Shown: positions 35,984-48,375 of the stretch, piece by piece | How the letters are laid out: every line of letters starts with the position of its first letter | How positions within the stretch are numbered: the stretch's first letter is position 1 | Assembly: GCF_024868665.1 (NCBI RefSeq) | Contig: NC_079901.1 | Coordinates: 1,361,892 to 1,425,891 of the forward strand | Origin: Triplophysa rosa | Taxonomy: Eukaryota; Chordata; Actinopteri; Cypriniformes; Nemacheilidae | DNA length: 64,000 nt | Reading direction: 5' to 3' | Made by a program: the position numbers and the translations under genes | The notes under the pieces: model-generated | Told to the model about the DNA's origin: nothing | The model's database searches: none | The model's input: the letters and a program-made list of their open reading frames with translations, nothing else

Positions 35984-37430
35984 TTAAAGGGGTCATATGG
36001 CGGAAATACGTGTTTTTCTGTGTCTTTGGTGTGTTATAAGTTACCCATGCATGTATTAGACACGTAAAATTGCTAATATTAAAGTGTCGGAACAAAAGAT
36101 GCATTCTATCTAAAAGCGAATGCGAACCCAGACCTGCCTGAAACGCCTCGTGTAACCACACCCCGACGAATGTACATCACTTCGTAACATGATTTGACTT
36201 AAAACCGCCCAAATCTAAACGCAAGTGAGGTGGGCGTACTTGTCAATCTCATTGTATCGTCACCGCTGCAGCCATGTCGCGGAGACGCTGTGTGTTTCGT
36301 GGCGAAAAGAAAGACTCTTTGTTTGCCCTGCCAAAAGATGAGACAACTAAAAACAAATGGTTACATTTTATTTACAACACTGTTACAGAAAAGTACAATC
36401 CGAATGTTCAAGTTTGTGCAGCGCATTTCACAGAAGATTGCTTCATGAACCTGGGAGAGAGATTAAGACCGGCTATGCGCGAAAGCTTTGGTTAAAAAGT
36501 GGGGCCGTTCCAACCATTAAAACTTCGCTGGCGCTTCAGATTCGCAGCTTGTAAGTATATTTTCATTGTAAAAGACTTTGTTACGGACTAACGCGAGTTG
36601 AGTTTGTGGTGTGTTTGTGATCTGCAAATGCAGCGCGCAACGTGAAAAAAGACAACATAAGTCCTAATAATCAGTAATAATGTTCCCACTAGAGGCAACA
36701 AATGTCGTGTTTATAATGTCTTTTTATATTTAGTGTTTATTTTGGGTTTATTGTCTTTGTTGAGTCGCGACGAGACGTGGCGTAACACTGGTTGATCAAG
36801 AAGCGCCAAAGCGCTCGCGTTATTTATACCATTCAATGCTGTAATGCGAGCTTGTTTCTATCTCACTCAAACTCTGTATGATGCATATGGTTGCTTGTTT
36901 AAAGTCTTTATAACCTCGTATATAAAAGGTAAAACAGTTAGCTATAGTTTTTAACTATTTAACATCATATTTTTTTAATAAAACCTTACCAATCCTTTAC
37001 ATCGTGCTCAAGTCGCACTGGCAAAGTTGATGTATCGGGTTGATCATCTTCATTTCCCGTATCAGATTCGGCCTCGAATTGATATAAGGAAGTAGCGAAG
37101 ACATTTTATCACCTGTCAGGAGAATTGCGTGCGAACATGATGTTCCGAATATGGTAAGAGACGTCACATTTCCGTGAAACGCTTGCAGTATTCGACCAAT
37201 CACTACGCACTGGTTAACTGGCCAATCATAGCACACCTCGCTTTTCAGAGCGATGAGCTTTGTAAAAAATCTGCTCGTTTCAGAGAGGCGGGGCAAAGAG
37301 GAGATACAAACATGCACGGTGTGTGGAAAATACAACGTTTTTAACCTTGAATCCTGTATACACATTACATTACATTACATCTAAAACAAACCATAATATT
37401 CCTTTTAGCCGTGTCATATGACCCCTTTAA
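35984..37430 (+). mobile_element. Kolobok-like DNA element carrying a THAP-domain ORF
   Basis: TTAA at 35984-35987 and 37427-37430 flank inverted ends AGGGGTCATATG and CATATGACCCCT. It is 1.4 kb long, too short for a full transposase. TTAA target sites together with a THAP domain fit the Kolobok superfamily. A second, internally deleted copy in reverse orientation is at 54789-56220. Confidence 0.8.
36274..36495 (+). CDS. THAP-domain peptide (73 aa) inside the Kolobok-like element
   Basis: The translation has the C2CH THAP pattern: Cys at residue 6 (MSRRRCVFRGEKK), an FALPKD segment, a KWLHF helix, and CAAHF with the last Cys and His, ending AMRESFG. A THAP zinc finger binds DNA, in Kolobok transposases at the element ends. 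Only one metal-ligand Cys (rather than C-x2-4-C) is evident at the N-terminus, so zinc binding may be impaired. There is no transposase catalytic domain downstream. It may be expressed as a stand-alone DNA-binding peptide or be a dead exon. Confidence 0.55.
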   Translation: MSRRRCVFRGEKKDSLFALPKDETTKNKWLHFIYNTVTEKYNPNVQVCAAHFTEDCFMNLGERLRPAMRESFG

Positions 37431-38773
37431 GGAGGATGACGGCCACAAAGTCAACCAGAACCTTTAGGAAAATATATCTCATTTATTGAAACATTGTTTA
37501 GATAATTAACAACATGTAAGATATATGCATCAAGTTCAACCATCACAGCTTTGTATGACTTCAACCGGACAAATGACAAATACAGTTATGATTCACGGCA
37601 CAACACTCTCACTCTAGTGGTTACTCAAAGCACTGCACCCCCCAAATCTCCCCATAGGAGTTGTGAGCACACAATATTCGATTCACACAGTGATATAAGT
37701 TGCCTTGCTCCACGCTCCCTACATGCAACACAGGATCATTGTAACTTCTGCATATAAACTCTAACGAACACCATAATTCATACAAGCCATACACTCATAC
37801 AGGTAGTAATTAAAATACAACACTTCCCCGTTTTAAAAAATACAAGACAAGACCCCTCCCCGGGGTCTGGGAGAATATACAGTCCAGGTGACTTCCACAG
37901 GGGAATTCCCGGTTTGTAGTCCTCACAGAGAACCAGCCAATCTCCGGTATCCTAGATCCAGGTCTTCCCGGTTCGGCTCCCGGACTCTGGACCCCGCCTC
38001 TCGACCCCTTGTCTCTCACATCAGGTCTCTTAAATGTCCTCTCCACCCAGGTGAAACCAATCACCCATACTTGATTCTCAAAAGGAGACAGCTGGCTCAT
38101 GGGGGCGGACCCAGCCAACCACACTCCTTAGTACAACCCAGGTCCCCAAGTTCATTACAATATGTAGCAGAGGGGTGGTAATAGACCAGAAATACACAAT
38201 TTTCAGTTCATAAAGGATGGTAGTAGCGTAACCACAGATACACACCAGAGAGTTTATATTAAGACACAAACATGATTTGTCAAAGGATTCCATGTGTGTA
38301 GTTTTAATCAAGGGCGTAGTCGGGGCCATACGCACCTCTAAAGATCTATATTAGCGTATACCCACTTGTTCTCCTGCTTTACGTCTCCAAGCTGCTTTTG
38401 TGGTTGCTTTCCCTTTAACTGTATCGCATTCACAATTCGGCCATACAATTGGTGCATTTCTTAAAAAAATACACAATATTTCTTGCGGCCCCGCCTCCGA
38501 CAACCACATCAAGCGCATCATCTTCAGTGTTAGCAACGCGCCAGCGAGGAGTTCGTCCTGTCAGTGACTGAGTCCCGCTGAAGCCGTCAGGTAATATTGA
38601 TAAAACTGCTCACTTTTAGTCAAAGCTGGTTTAAAGGGCGCTCACCGGCAGTGGCTCCTCTCATCTGTTCCGGGCCTCCGGCTCGAGAGAGATTGACACT
38701 GAATTCAAGGGTTCTCTTGAGCTGCTTTATCTCTTTATGATATTGCAGTTCATCGCGAATCTTTGGTATATGC
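37431..38773. other. Unassigned repeat-like region
   Basis: Contains a CCCGG-rich segment (37855-38010) and pieces resembling LTR or untranslated sequence of an element, but no frame of recognisable protein and no matched termini. Confidence 0.35.
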
Positions 38774-39811
38774 AGGGGTGTAAATCTCATTGAACAGTAG
38801 GGGGGGACAATAATCATAAAATTTCTCAAGAGCAATTTTTGAAGGGGACACAAATAATAATACTGTCAAAATTGTACTTACTACGTCACAAAGCGACAAT
38901 ATGCATTAGGTTCATAGGTTTATCATGCAGACTTGCAGTCATATTATGACTGAACTGAACTGCCACATACTGTTATACAAGTGAACACCTAATAAAGCTG
39001 TTTCCATTTAAAAAAAATTGTCAAGACAGGAAACAAGTACAAAAACACACTACCAATGATACTACATGTTAACAATGATTCACTTGTTAAACACTTTTTA
39101 AATTTGATCCTGATTTATACTGCAACATCGTCTGACAATGTCACCATACATCAACATTAAAGAGTGGTGGTTATTTTCCCATGTAGTGCACTGCCTCTGC
39201 CAACAAACTACTGTATGTTCATGTTCGTGTACTCAAACAGTCAGTAACAGTGACAGATGCTTAAATTCTGTGTTGTACTCAATGATGAATCGTCGAGTTT
39301 CAGTCAGCTGAATGTTTAGCTTATCCGCCGTGGACACACTGCACAAAATAGATGCTGAGAAAATGAGCTTTTCCAACTGAATGAAAGCTGTGCACTTTTT
39401 GTAGACAAAACAAACTTTTTTGCAACAACTCATTTATTAATGAATCAGCATCAACTACATTAAAGAGAATCACTTCATTTAACGTGAATAAAATAGCCTT
39501 CTTACTGGAGTTCAACAACCACTGCTGAACTGAGCCGCACACCTGACTTAGGTGTAGCATCGTAGGTGATATGAACGGGAAAGCAGGCAGTGGGCCAAAA
39601 CCACTGTGAGGCAGGGGAGGGGGAACGTAACTGTTTCTAAACTTAAAGCACATTTTTTTGCGTTTGTATTTTTTTCTAATTACACAATTAGTTTAGGTAT
39701 ACATAACTATATTTAGCACAATAGACAGTGCAATTTTTAATGATTTGGGGGGACAACCCTGGGATGGAGGGGGACGTGTCCCCTTCTGACCCCCCCGGGA
39801 TTTACGCTCCT
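38774..39811. mobile_element. DNA element with GGGGTGTAAATC / GATTTACGCTCC ends
   Basis: The two ends are imperfect inverted repeats, each followed inward by G-rich GGGGGGGACA / TGTCCCC...CCCCCCC blocks. The interior is AT-rich without a transposase. No convincing target duplication was seen. Confidence 0.5.
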
Positions 39812-40140
39812 CATCATATGTCACAACTTTTAATACAAGCTTTCTTTAAATGACAGGCGATTAAATGAAACAAAGCACTACCATAGACCTACTGTTTAAA
39901 ACAAGTCAGAATCCTTATATTTCCTCTTCATCCTCATTCCCTTTAAAGTCGTTTTAAACCCCCTCGTTACGTTAATTCTACATTTAAAATAATGTAGTCT
40001 GTTTTTTACCACAACGTTTACTTTATACATTAACATCTTCCCCTTAAATTATTAACAAGTATTCACAGAGATGGCAGTGATGACAAAGTTACATCTGTAT
40101 TCTGTAAAATCTTGCATGTGTTTTTAAATCTTGTATATGA

Positions 40141-40690
40141 GTCACGCCCTGTTGCTGGCACCTCATTTCGCCACCTGAGGGCGCTATGCTACTCTGTGTA
40201 CTGCCTGTGTTTTTGTAAGGACTCCAGTTTCCATCATGCTTTGTCTCGTTATCGTGTATTGGTCTCACGTGTGTCTCATTACCTGTTTGTCCCTTCATCT
40301 GTGTATGAAAAGCGCCAGAGAGGCTGCCCAGCCTGTGCCTCCCTGGCCTCCAGACGGCCACCACGGTCCAGGTCCGCCTCTCCCCCACGGCCTTAGCCTT
40401 GTTCCCCTACATGGGCCTGGCCCTCCGTCCCTCCCACTGTTCTGCCTCCGCTACACCACCCACCGGGACTGTTACTTTGAGGGCAGCTGGAATCCACCCT
40501 GAAGGGGGGGCTATGTCACTCCCTGTTGCTGGCGCCTCATTTCGCCACATGAAGGTGCTATGCTACTCTGTGTACTGCCTGTGTTTTTGTAAGGTCTCCA
40601 GTTCCCATCATGCTTTGTCTCATTCTCGTGTATTGGTCTCACCTGTTTCTCATTACCTGTTTGTCCCTTCATCTGTGTATATACAGTATA
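40141..40690 (+). mobile_element. Internally deleted LTR retrotransposon: two ~170-bp LTR-like repeats
   Basis: Copies at 40141-40310 and 40515-40684 share most bases (GTCAC-CCCTGTTGCTGG..., ...CATTACCTGTTTGTCCC). They enclose 200 bp that ends in a purine-rich tract (GAAGGGGGGGCTA) immediately before the second copy, as in a polypurine tract followed by a 3' LTR. The interior is GC-rich and proline-coding in one frame, resembling the end of a Gypsy-type pol. Confidence 0.6.
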
Positions 40691-42610
40691 TAGCCCTGGG
40701 GCATGTTCAAGCTCAAACCGGTGCGCAACGTTTTGCTACGGTTTCCGGGTTGAACGACACGTTTCCTGGAAACGGTTTGCAACGGTGTGCAACAGGGTTT
40801 GAGATACGTTTTCTCTTGTTTGGTGGGTGTGTCAAGAATGTCAGCCCAATCAGCAGCAACATGTATCTAAGCCACGCGGTATTAAAGAGACAGCTCGCAC
40901 AATGGGTCCAAGTAAAGTCGTTTAACTGTGTCCGCTGCAGCTCGGTAAATGCAACAATTGCGAAAACCTCCGAAAACCTCATTTGGCAGATCCCGCTCCT
41001 CAAGCACTAATGGAAAACGTTCGTGCTGACCTGTTGCGTGTATACATTTCATTAAAAAGCATGTATAGTAATTATAATGGCAATAACTATTTTATTTTTA
41101 TAATGAACAGGCTGTCAAGTTTGATCAGGTGTGTTAGATTTGGGTTGGAACTAAACAGTGCAGATCACTGGCCCTCCAGGACCGGAGTTGACTAGCCCTT
41201 GTTTACGGTTTAATCAAGTGTAGCGTCAGATCTGGCAGGTCACATTAGTCAAGCTTGCATCAGCTGATCACATCAGGTGCAGCTTATCAACGCTAACCAA
41301 TAGTCATGCAACATATACTAGACTGCTTCCTATTTAGGTTGCCTTACTTAGCTCCTCATCGGCTGCATGAACAGTCGGAAAGTTTGCCCAGAACAGTTTC
41401 ATTCTGTCAACCTTAAAGTGGCCATTCCCATGATGCCAATTTTCAAACTTTAGTTAGTGTGTAATGTTGCTGTTAGAGCATACACAATACCTGCAAAATG
41501 ATAAAGCTCAAAGTTCAGTGCCAAACAAGATATTGTCTTTAACAGAATTCGCTTTTCAAGGACTGCAGAGAACGGCTGGAATCGGTCCACAGCCCTTTAC
41601 TTCCCAGGTAAATGATGTCACTATTCCGAGTTTTTGAAAAACCTCCGCCCAAAGGAAAAAGGTGCGAGGCCTTCCTTAGAGAAGAGGAAGAGCCACTGGA
41701 GTAGTGTTTGGTTATCAGAGATTGTAAACATTTGACTGAGTAATAATACTGGTAATAAGAATTCAGCTACACACATTCTAAAATAACCAACGCTCAAATA
41801 ACAGCTTCCATGACTTTAACATCGGCTGTGAAAGCTGTTCTGTGTAATACACGGATATTGTGTGTGTGTGTGCGCATACCTCTAAAACACTTCTATGAAA
41901 CGTCCAATGAAGTCCTGCTTGCAAATGTCTCCTAGTCAATCTGCTTGTTTTATTATCCAACTCAGGTCCAATATCAAAAGGCAAAACTAACGCTTCTGTT
42001 ATTAGTGTTAATTAATATAACCGGTCTGACCCAATCGGTCCGGTGTCATTTCCCTCGCCATAGTAGGGGAAAAATTGCGATCTCTAACAAAGATTGACGT
42101 TTGCACATGCAGTAGCAGACCTCCGTTACACTTCAATCGATCTGCATGTTTTTAACTGATGAAGTTAAGTTGACGCCATTGTTACTATTTATTGCTAAAA
42201 GCCAAAGTTTATGAATACACGTGCACTGAGAGGGGGACCGACCAATCACAACAGCTTGAGAAGCGGAAGCTCGCTAATATGGTATGGGTCCGTTTTGCTT
42301 CTATTTTCTAAACATTCTGTTTTTTGCCCAATAAAGCCGTTCTCTTATACATATTTTCTGTTTCATATTTATATATCAAACAAGCTGCATGCAAGTAAGT
42401 GATTTCAGAGCTGTTGCTGCACTCATATGTAAGGTACACATTGGCTTTCAGGTGTACACCGCTGGGTGACATTGATGCTTTGGCTTCTTTGGAACTATTA
42501 TTATTATTATTATTATTACTGAATTAATATACAAATGAATGTTTCTTGATATTAACTTCTCATTTATATAACAGTATAAAAGCAACTTCACAGAACCTGA
42601 TTAATAACTT
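40690..42610. other. Repeat-rich non-coding region
   Basis: Includes an unassigned GC-rich unit (40690-41010) with 'ggtttgcaacggtgtgcaac' motifs, a TTAA-start (41413) followed by AGTGGCCATTCCCATGATG that looks like one end of a TTAA-type element without a visible partner, and an (ATT)n tract near 42499. No gene was recognised. Confidence 0.4.
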
Positions 42611-43104
42611 TCACGGTTTGGTGAGGTGCAAGGACAGAGGACCCAAACGCAGACAGCGGGTAAGGGGTTAACACAGACTTTTAATTATAAAACAAAACAA
42701 AAACCCACGAGGGAGTAAAATAACAAAGATATAAACATGACCGATAAACAGGAACACGGATTAACTAAACTAGACAGGACAAAAAAATAACATTTACCAT
42801 ATACTAGACTAGACTAGACTAAACTAGACAAGACCTCACCACTTGCAACGAATGACAATGAACCAGCACAGTACAGAAGTCACAAGGGCATTAAATAGGG
42901 AACTAAATCAAGAGGGAAGAGGTGCGGGGCATGAAATCATTAACAATCAATAATGAGGAAACGAGAGGGCGGGGACAAAGACGAGACCAGAGTGTATGGA
43001 AGGCCATCAGTGCCAAAATGCCTCTCCACATGAAACATGGGGTTCTGCCATGATCCCGCCACTAGACCAACAGAAACATGACCAGATGTGGCAGAATCAT
43101 GACA
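42611..43104 (-). mobile_element. Solo-LTR-like repeat
   Basis: On the minus strand it begins TGTCATGATTCTGCC and contains the GTTAACCCCTTACCCGCTGTCTG segment also found in the plus-strand repeat at 55514-56078. Non-coding. Confidence 0.6.
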
Positions 43105-43194
43105 AATAACAATGCAATTTTAATTTATTTGAATGTAATTTTAATCAACAAACATTATGCTTAACAGATTTACAAGATAAAATAACGTGTACAT

Positions 43195-43196
<2 letters not shown>

Positions 43197-43271
<75 letters not shown>
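43197..43271. repeat. (TA)n microsatellite
   Basis: About 37 perfect TA dinucleotides. Confidence 0.97.
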
Positions 43272-43273
<2 letters not shown>

Positions 43274-43820
43274 CTGCAAATTTCAAATTGTGGTCATTTC
43301 AGTCCAGTGTCTGTTCAATTTTAATAAAATCAAACCTCAGTAGTGACAATGTCATCCAACAGCAATGTAAAAAACTGACAGCATGACAACTCACAAGAAA
43401 ACTGATAAAAATCCAGGTTATCACAGTAAAAAAATATTTTCAACTTTTCCTAAATACATGTAGAAATATTACTGTTGCATTGTTTAAAAGTGAACCTGAA
43501 TTTGTTTTCTTTGCAGTATCTAAGGTCTTTAAAAAAAACAGAGAATCTTTTCTGTAATTGTCACCTGTTTCTCTGGTTTTCATTTTCTGCAAATAAATGC
43601 GAATAGAAACTTTTTTTTATGTGTGAGAAATATTGTTAGTAGTTCACAGAATAAAACTGCAAAAAAAAATAGCAAATTCAGAAAAGAGATGCCTAATATC
43701 CTCATTTACATACATTTACTGTATTTATTTAGTAGATGCTTTTTCCAAGCTAACGTTGCAAGCAATTCCCAACAATTTGTAGTACACAATATCAAGTATA
43801 GAGCATACAGAAGATGGAGA

Positions 43821-44320
43821 TGTCACGGAACAAAAAGGACTCAGTTGCGGGAAATCCGTTAAGGAAAGTTTATTAACCACACAGTGCCAAAAACAGTCGA
43901 GAACAAAAAAAGTGCCAGGGAACTCCAGGCACACAGTAGTGAACAAAAGTAATCAAAGTTAGGAAACCGGTCGTGCTAGCGCCAGCAGCCGCAACGTGGT
44001 GGGCAGAGAGGAAATTTCACCAAACGAACCCAAAAGGTCCAAGTGGCTCTCTCTCGAAACAGCCTCACCGTGACGAGATGCGGAGTCTAAGGGTTGGAAG
44101 GTAATTCCTGGGTGCAACACAAAAATACCATGAGGAGCCAGTAATCCATGAGATAGGTCTCATACAAAAACATCGTCGCACTGAGTGGACGGATGGGAGA
44201 GGCATAAATAGGGCAAACAGAAACGAGTGACAGGTGTGGACAATAATCAGTTACATAATGACAAAAGTAAACGGGAATCTGTGAGAGTAATGGAAAAGAA
44301 ATGAGACATACTGTGACGCC
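43821..44320 (-). mobile_element. LTR-like repeat adjoining the DIRS element
   Basis: Bounded by TGTCACGGAACA on the left and CTGTGACGCCC on the right, with a TTTATT (minus AATAAA) near 43868. It resembles a solo LTR. Exact borders are uncertain. Confidence 0.4.
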
Positions 44321-44422
44321 CTAAAATAAAATAAAAATGAAAAACAAACAAGACAGCCTGTGACAGGAGAGGAGAAAACGTCTTGGTTACGGTTGTAACC
44401 TCGGTTCCCTGATGGAGGGAAC

Positions 44423-44587
44423 GAGACGTTGTGTCGAACCGACAGAATGGGGTTTGTCTTGAGAACCTATCATCTTCTGAGTATTTAGAAAAGGCCAATG
44501 AAAATTGGCGAATGAAATTTGCATGCCGGGCTCCTCCCCGGATGTCCGGGTATAAGAGGGAAGCCGGCGTGCTCATTCATTCACCTT
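44423..44587. repeat. DIRS terminal inverted repeat, left copy
   Basis: Contains CCGACAGAATGGGGTTTGTC and the TATAAGAGGGAAGCCGGCGT segment near 44550; reverse complement of 50110-50276. The TATAAGAGG may act as a core promoter. Confidence 0.9.
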
Positions 44588-45239
44588 TGGTCTGAGGAGC
44601 CTAAAGCATCCTCCCCCGACCGCTGGGGTGGGCGGCCAGTGTTGTGGCATGAGGGACACAACGTCTCGTTCCCTCCATCAGGGAACCGAGGTTACATCCG
44701 TAACCAAGACGTTCCCTTTCTGTCGGTCTCTCGACGTTGTGTCGAACCGACAGAATGGGGTTCCTATGGAAAACGCCACAGCACTGAGCCGCGTCACAAT
44801 CTCTGCGGAGCGACGTTGACTGGCCTGGGCGAGTCAGACGAACACGCTAGCGCGAAATTATGACCTTCCAGTGGAGAGGAAGGGGGACCCAGAGCTTTCC
44901 ACAAAAAGTTGGGAAGCCCCCTAACGCCGGCCGTCACGGGCGGAGGCCTAATTCTCTAAATGGCGAGAAGCCGCCCGGCACCGTACGGGCCACTGGGTAA
45001 GCATTATTCCCCCTGGGGGAAAAACGCTGCAGAGGCCACTACCTACCGTAGGGAGGAATTAGTGGAGACACCACATGGTCTCACCATCAGGGGAGAACTC
45101 ATGGGAGGAATGTGCGGACTGCAGGAGTTAACCGCAAGGTGGGAGTCCACCTGGGGAGGTCATGGGTTGCCAAGGTGGGAACCATTCATGAAGATACATC
45201 AGACGGAACAGCCCACGGAGGGGGGGTTACCACGTCTGG

Positions 45240-46130
45240 AGCACTAGGTCCGGTTAGAGCTATGTGGGAGATAACTCAACTGTTCCCCGGCCTAAAGGGG
45301 CAGGGCTGCTCTGCCCAGCCTGTCCCCTGGAAGGGTGCTTAGTGATGGATGGAATGCCTGTTCTTTACCCGAGGGGAAAGAAGTGAGGCGGGATCGCCAC
45401 TGCTCCCTCCGGAGGGGGAAGGGCTTCCGCAGGCGTATGCCCTACCGGCTGCTGGTCCCACACCTTGCCAAGATGCGGGCTGACACCGGTTCCGTGCGTA
45501 GGTATTAGAACCTCATGGAGTTGTTAGGCATAGCCCAACCCGCAGCTCCGCAGATGTCTGCCAGAGAGGCGCCCTGAGCCAGCCACGAGGGGTGTGCCTC
45601 ACCCCCAACGGGCAGGAAAAAAAGATTGGTATTCCCTAACGAGGGCATCCACGATCCAGTGCGCCAGCCTCTGTTTGGAGAGAGCTGACCCTCCTGCTGA
45701 CCTCCGAAACAGACAAAGAGCTGCTCAGAGCTTCTGGGCTCTGCGTGCGGTCCAAGCAGAGGCGCCGTGCGCGTACTGGACATAGCACGGATAGGTTGGG
45801 TCTTCCTCCCCGGTGGGGAGCGCCTGCAGGTTCACCACCTGGTCTCTCGGGAGAGTGGTGGGAACCTTGGGCACGTAGCCGGGGCGGGGTCTCAAGATAA
45901 CGTGAGAATCCCGGCCCCGAGTTCTAGGCAATCTGCGGACACGGAGAGTGCTTGTAGATCCCCTACCCTCTTGGAGGTGAGCGCAATGCGGAACACCGTC
46001 TTTATCAAGACTGAGAAAGAGCGGTAACCCCGAGAGGCTCTAATGGAGCGGGGCCTCTTGAGGCCCGCCACCTAGGTCGCAAGAGGGTATGGAGCGTGGA
46101 TAAGGTGGTCACCCTCTCGCGCCCCTTAGG
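45240..46130 (-). pseudogene. DIRS tyrosine recombinase region
   Basis: Minus-strand frames give a chain of recombinase blocks: RPGYVPKVPTT, then a QLFVCFGG block, then the helix ASLADICGAAGWAMPN followed by MRFYNL, where the nucleophilic Tyr is expected. Several frame changes separate the blocks, so the enzyme is probably inactive. Confidence 0.65.
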
Positions 46131-46404
46131 AAACTAATGACCAGGTCGTGCTGTCCCAGAGGCTACCCAGCACTCGGGTCATGATGAGCGGCCGTAGCGG
46201 CTACATACATTCCCAGTGTGGAGGGGGAGAGGTTACTCCCCCGTCTCTTTTGAGGACGGGACAGCCCGTACCCGACCGAGCAACTCCGCGGGTCTTCTTG
46301 CCGAGAAGAGCACCAGGACGAGAAGAGGCGCCACCTATGGGCGTATAGCCGCCCAGTGGCCGAAGCCCTAGCCTGAGTGACGTCCCAACCGGACCGGGGG
46401 TGGG

Positions 46405-47930
46405 TCACTCAGGATCTCCTCGTCCCGTCCAGACATGGAGACCAGGTTTTGCCTGGGATGCCGTAACGTGCCCCTTCCCCTGGGGAAGCTGTCCGCCAGG
46501 GGGAGTTGTTGTCAGAGCCTCAGCTCCGAGAACCAAGTCCTGGTTAGGCCGAAGGGGCGTAACTAGTACCACTTGATGCTCCTCTTCCCTGGCCTTGCAC
46601 AGGCCCTGTGCAATGAGGCTCACTGGGGGGAAGCGTACTTCCGCTTGTCCCATGGCCAGCTGTGCGCAAGGGAATCCGTGCCGAGGGTACCTCGGACAGG
46701 TAGTACCCAAGCGGACAATGGGAGTAGTTCGGGGAGGCAACAGGACCACCTGTGCCTGGCCAAACTGCCCCCAAATGAGCCGGCTGCGCGGGGAGGGAGT
46801 CGCCACTCTCCGCAAGGCGTCAACTGACGAGAGAGCACATCGGCTGTCTGGTTCAGGACGCCTGGGATGTGTGTGGCTCGCAGGGAGCTGATCACCTGCT
46901 GACTCCAGAGGAGGAGGCGTCGGGCGAGTCATGTTAGCTGCTGTGAGTGAAGAATACGCCACAGCAGCTGTGCTGTCCGACCGGACCAGCACGTGCTTCC
47001 CTGCACGAGAGGAAGTCCCTCAATGCAAGTAGCACAACCCACAACTCTAGGCAGTTGAATGCCAACGCAGGCGGGGGCCCGTCCACCGCCCCGACACTGC
47101 TTGCCCGTTGCACACGGCACCCCTTAGGGTGTGTCGGCAGAAAAGCGTGTGACCAACGCCTGCTGCCGGTGTGCCACGCTCTCCAAGGAACTTGACTCTG
47201 CCGCCAGTGTTGGAGCGGTCGTATATGCATCGACCCGAGGGGGGGCCACCCCCGCCGAGGATGCCATGAATCCCAGGAGCCTCCTGTTACAGGGGGACCG
47301 CTGACTGTCTAATCTCAGGCAGTTCAACACTGACCGGGCGCGCTAGTCCTCGCGCCCCCCCCAACCCCCCCCCGGGGGTGAGCGGGGCTGCTCGTGAGGA
47401 CAGAGTCGAGTTCCATACCGAGAAAGAGGATGCTCTGCACCGGGGAGAGCTTGCTCTTATCTCAGTTGACCTGTGGCCCCACCGATCTAGGTGCCGGAGC
47501 ACCAGGTCCCTGTGTGTACACCACAGATCTCGAGAGTGTGCCCAAACTTGAGCCAGTCGTCGAGATAGTTAGTACTCGTACACCTCCTTCCCAACGGGGA
47601 AGGAGGGCGGCTTCCACGACCTTCGTAAAGACTCGTGGAGACAGGGACAGACCGAAGGGGAGGACCCTGTACTGATATGCCCGTCCCTCGAGCGCGAACC
47701 GTCGGAACGGCCGATGTCGAGGGAGGATCGAGACATGAAGTACGCGTACTAGGTCGATTGCCACGAACCAGTCCTGACGCCTGACGGACGCCAGGATGCA
47801 CTTCTGCATGACCATCATGAAAGGCAGCTAGTGTAGGTGCCTGTTCAGAACACGCAGATCCAAGATAGGGCGCAACCCTCCTCCTTTCTTTGGGACAATG
47901 AAGTACGGGCTGTAAAACCCGCTGAACACC
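46405..47930 (-). pseudogene. DIRS reverse transcriptase / RNase H region
   Basis: The RT part includes GRAYQYRVLPFGLSLSPRVF and, in another frame, YLDDW (catalytic Asp pair). Next come RNase H blocks INCLELWVVLLALRDF and VRSDSTAAVAY, and the helix LRATHIPGVLNQTADVLSRQ. A frameshift separates LPFGLSLSP from YLDD, so no full-length enzyme can be read. Confidence 0.75.
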
Positions 47931-48375
47931 TCAGCCGGTGGGACGGGCTCGATCGCTCCCTTCACCAGAAGGGAGGCGACCTCCGCCCGAAGTACGGGGG
48001 CATCCCTGCCTCTGCCTGAGGTAAAAGGACGTCCCGGAACTTGGGCGGACGTGTAGCGAACTGAATCGCGTAGCCGAGACGGATCGTCTTCCTCAGCCAG
48101 CCTGACAGTCTGGGGTCTCCCAGAACTGTGACAGGGGGACTAGAGGTTGATCTGCTTCATCGCCCCCGCGGAGGGTGGTTCGATGGCTAGCAGTACGGAT
48201 TCCTTGCCGGGGGAGGCCCCCCGGGGAGGAGATCGGCTCTGCCATATTTCCTGCCTGGCGACTGCGCAGCTCAACGCACTGTCTGACTGAGAGTGCTGAG
48301 GGCTGGTGTTTATACTCGACATTGCGCTTTGCCATGACTCAACGTCGAGTTTGCCGTTCACCGTTGTGCAGAGGG

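Noticed and set aside
36997..37365. 122-aa minus-strand ORF in the Kolobok-like element
   Set aside because: No domain is recognisable. The corresponding frame recurs in the second copy (54692-55111) only because the DNA is repeated.
43197..43271. Possible CRISPR-like or satellite array
   Set aside because: A simple (TA)n tract with no spacers. No CRISPR arrays are expected or seen in this vertebrate DNA.
44247..44576. 109-aa ORF (MSTPASLLYPD...) with a twin at 50116-50310
   Set aside because: It lies in the DIRS terminal inverted repeats; the twin results from the repeat.
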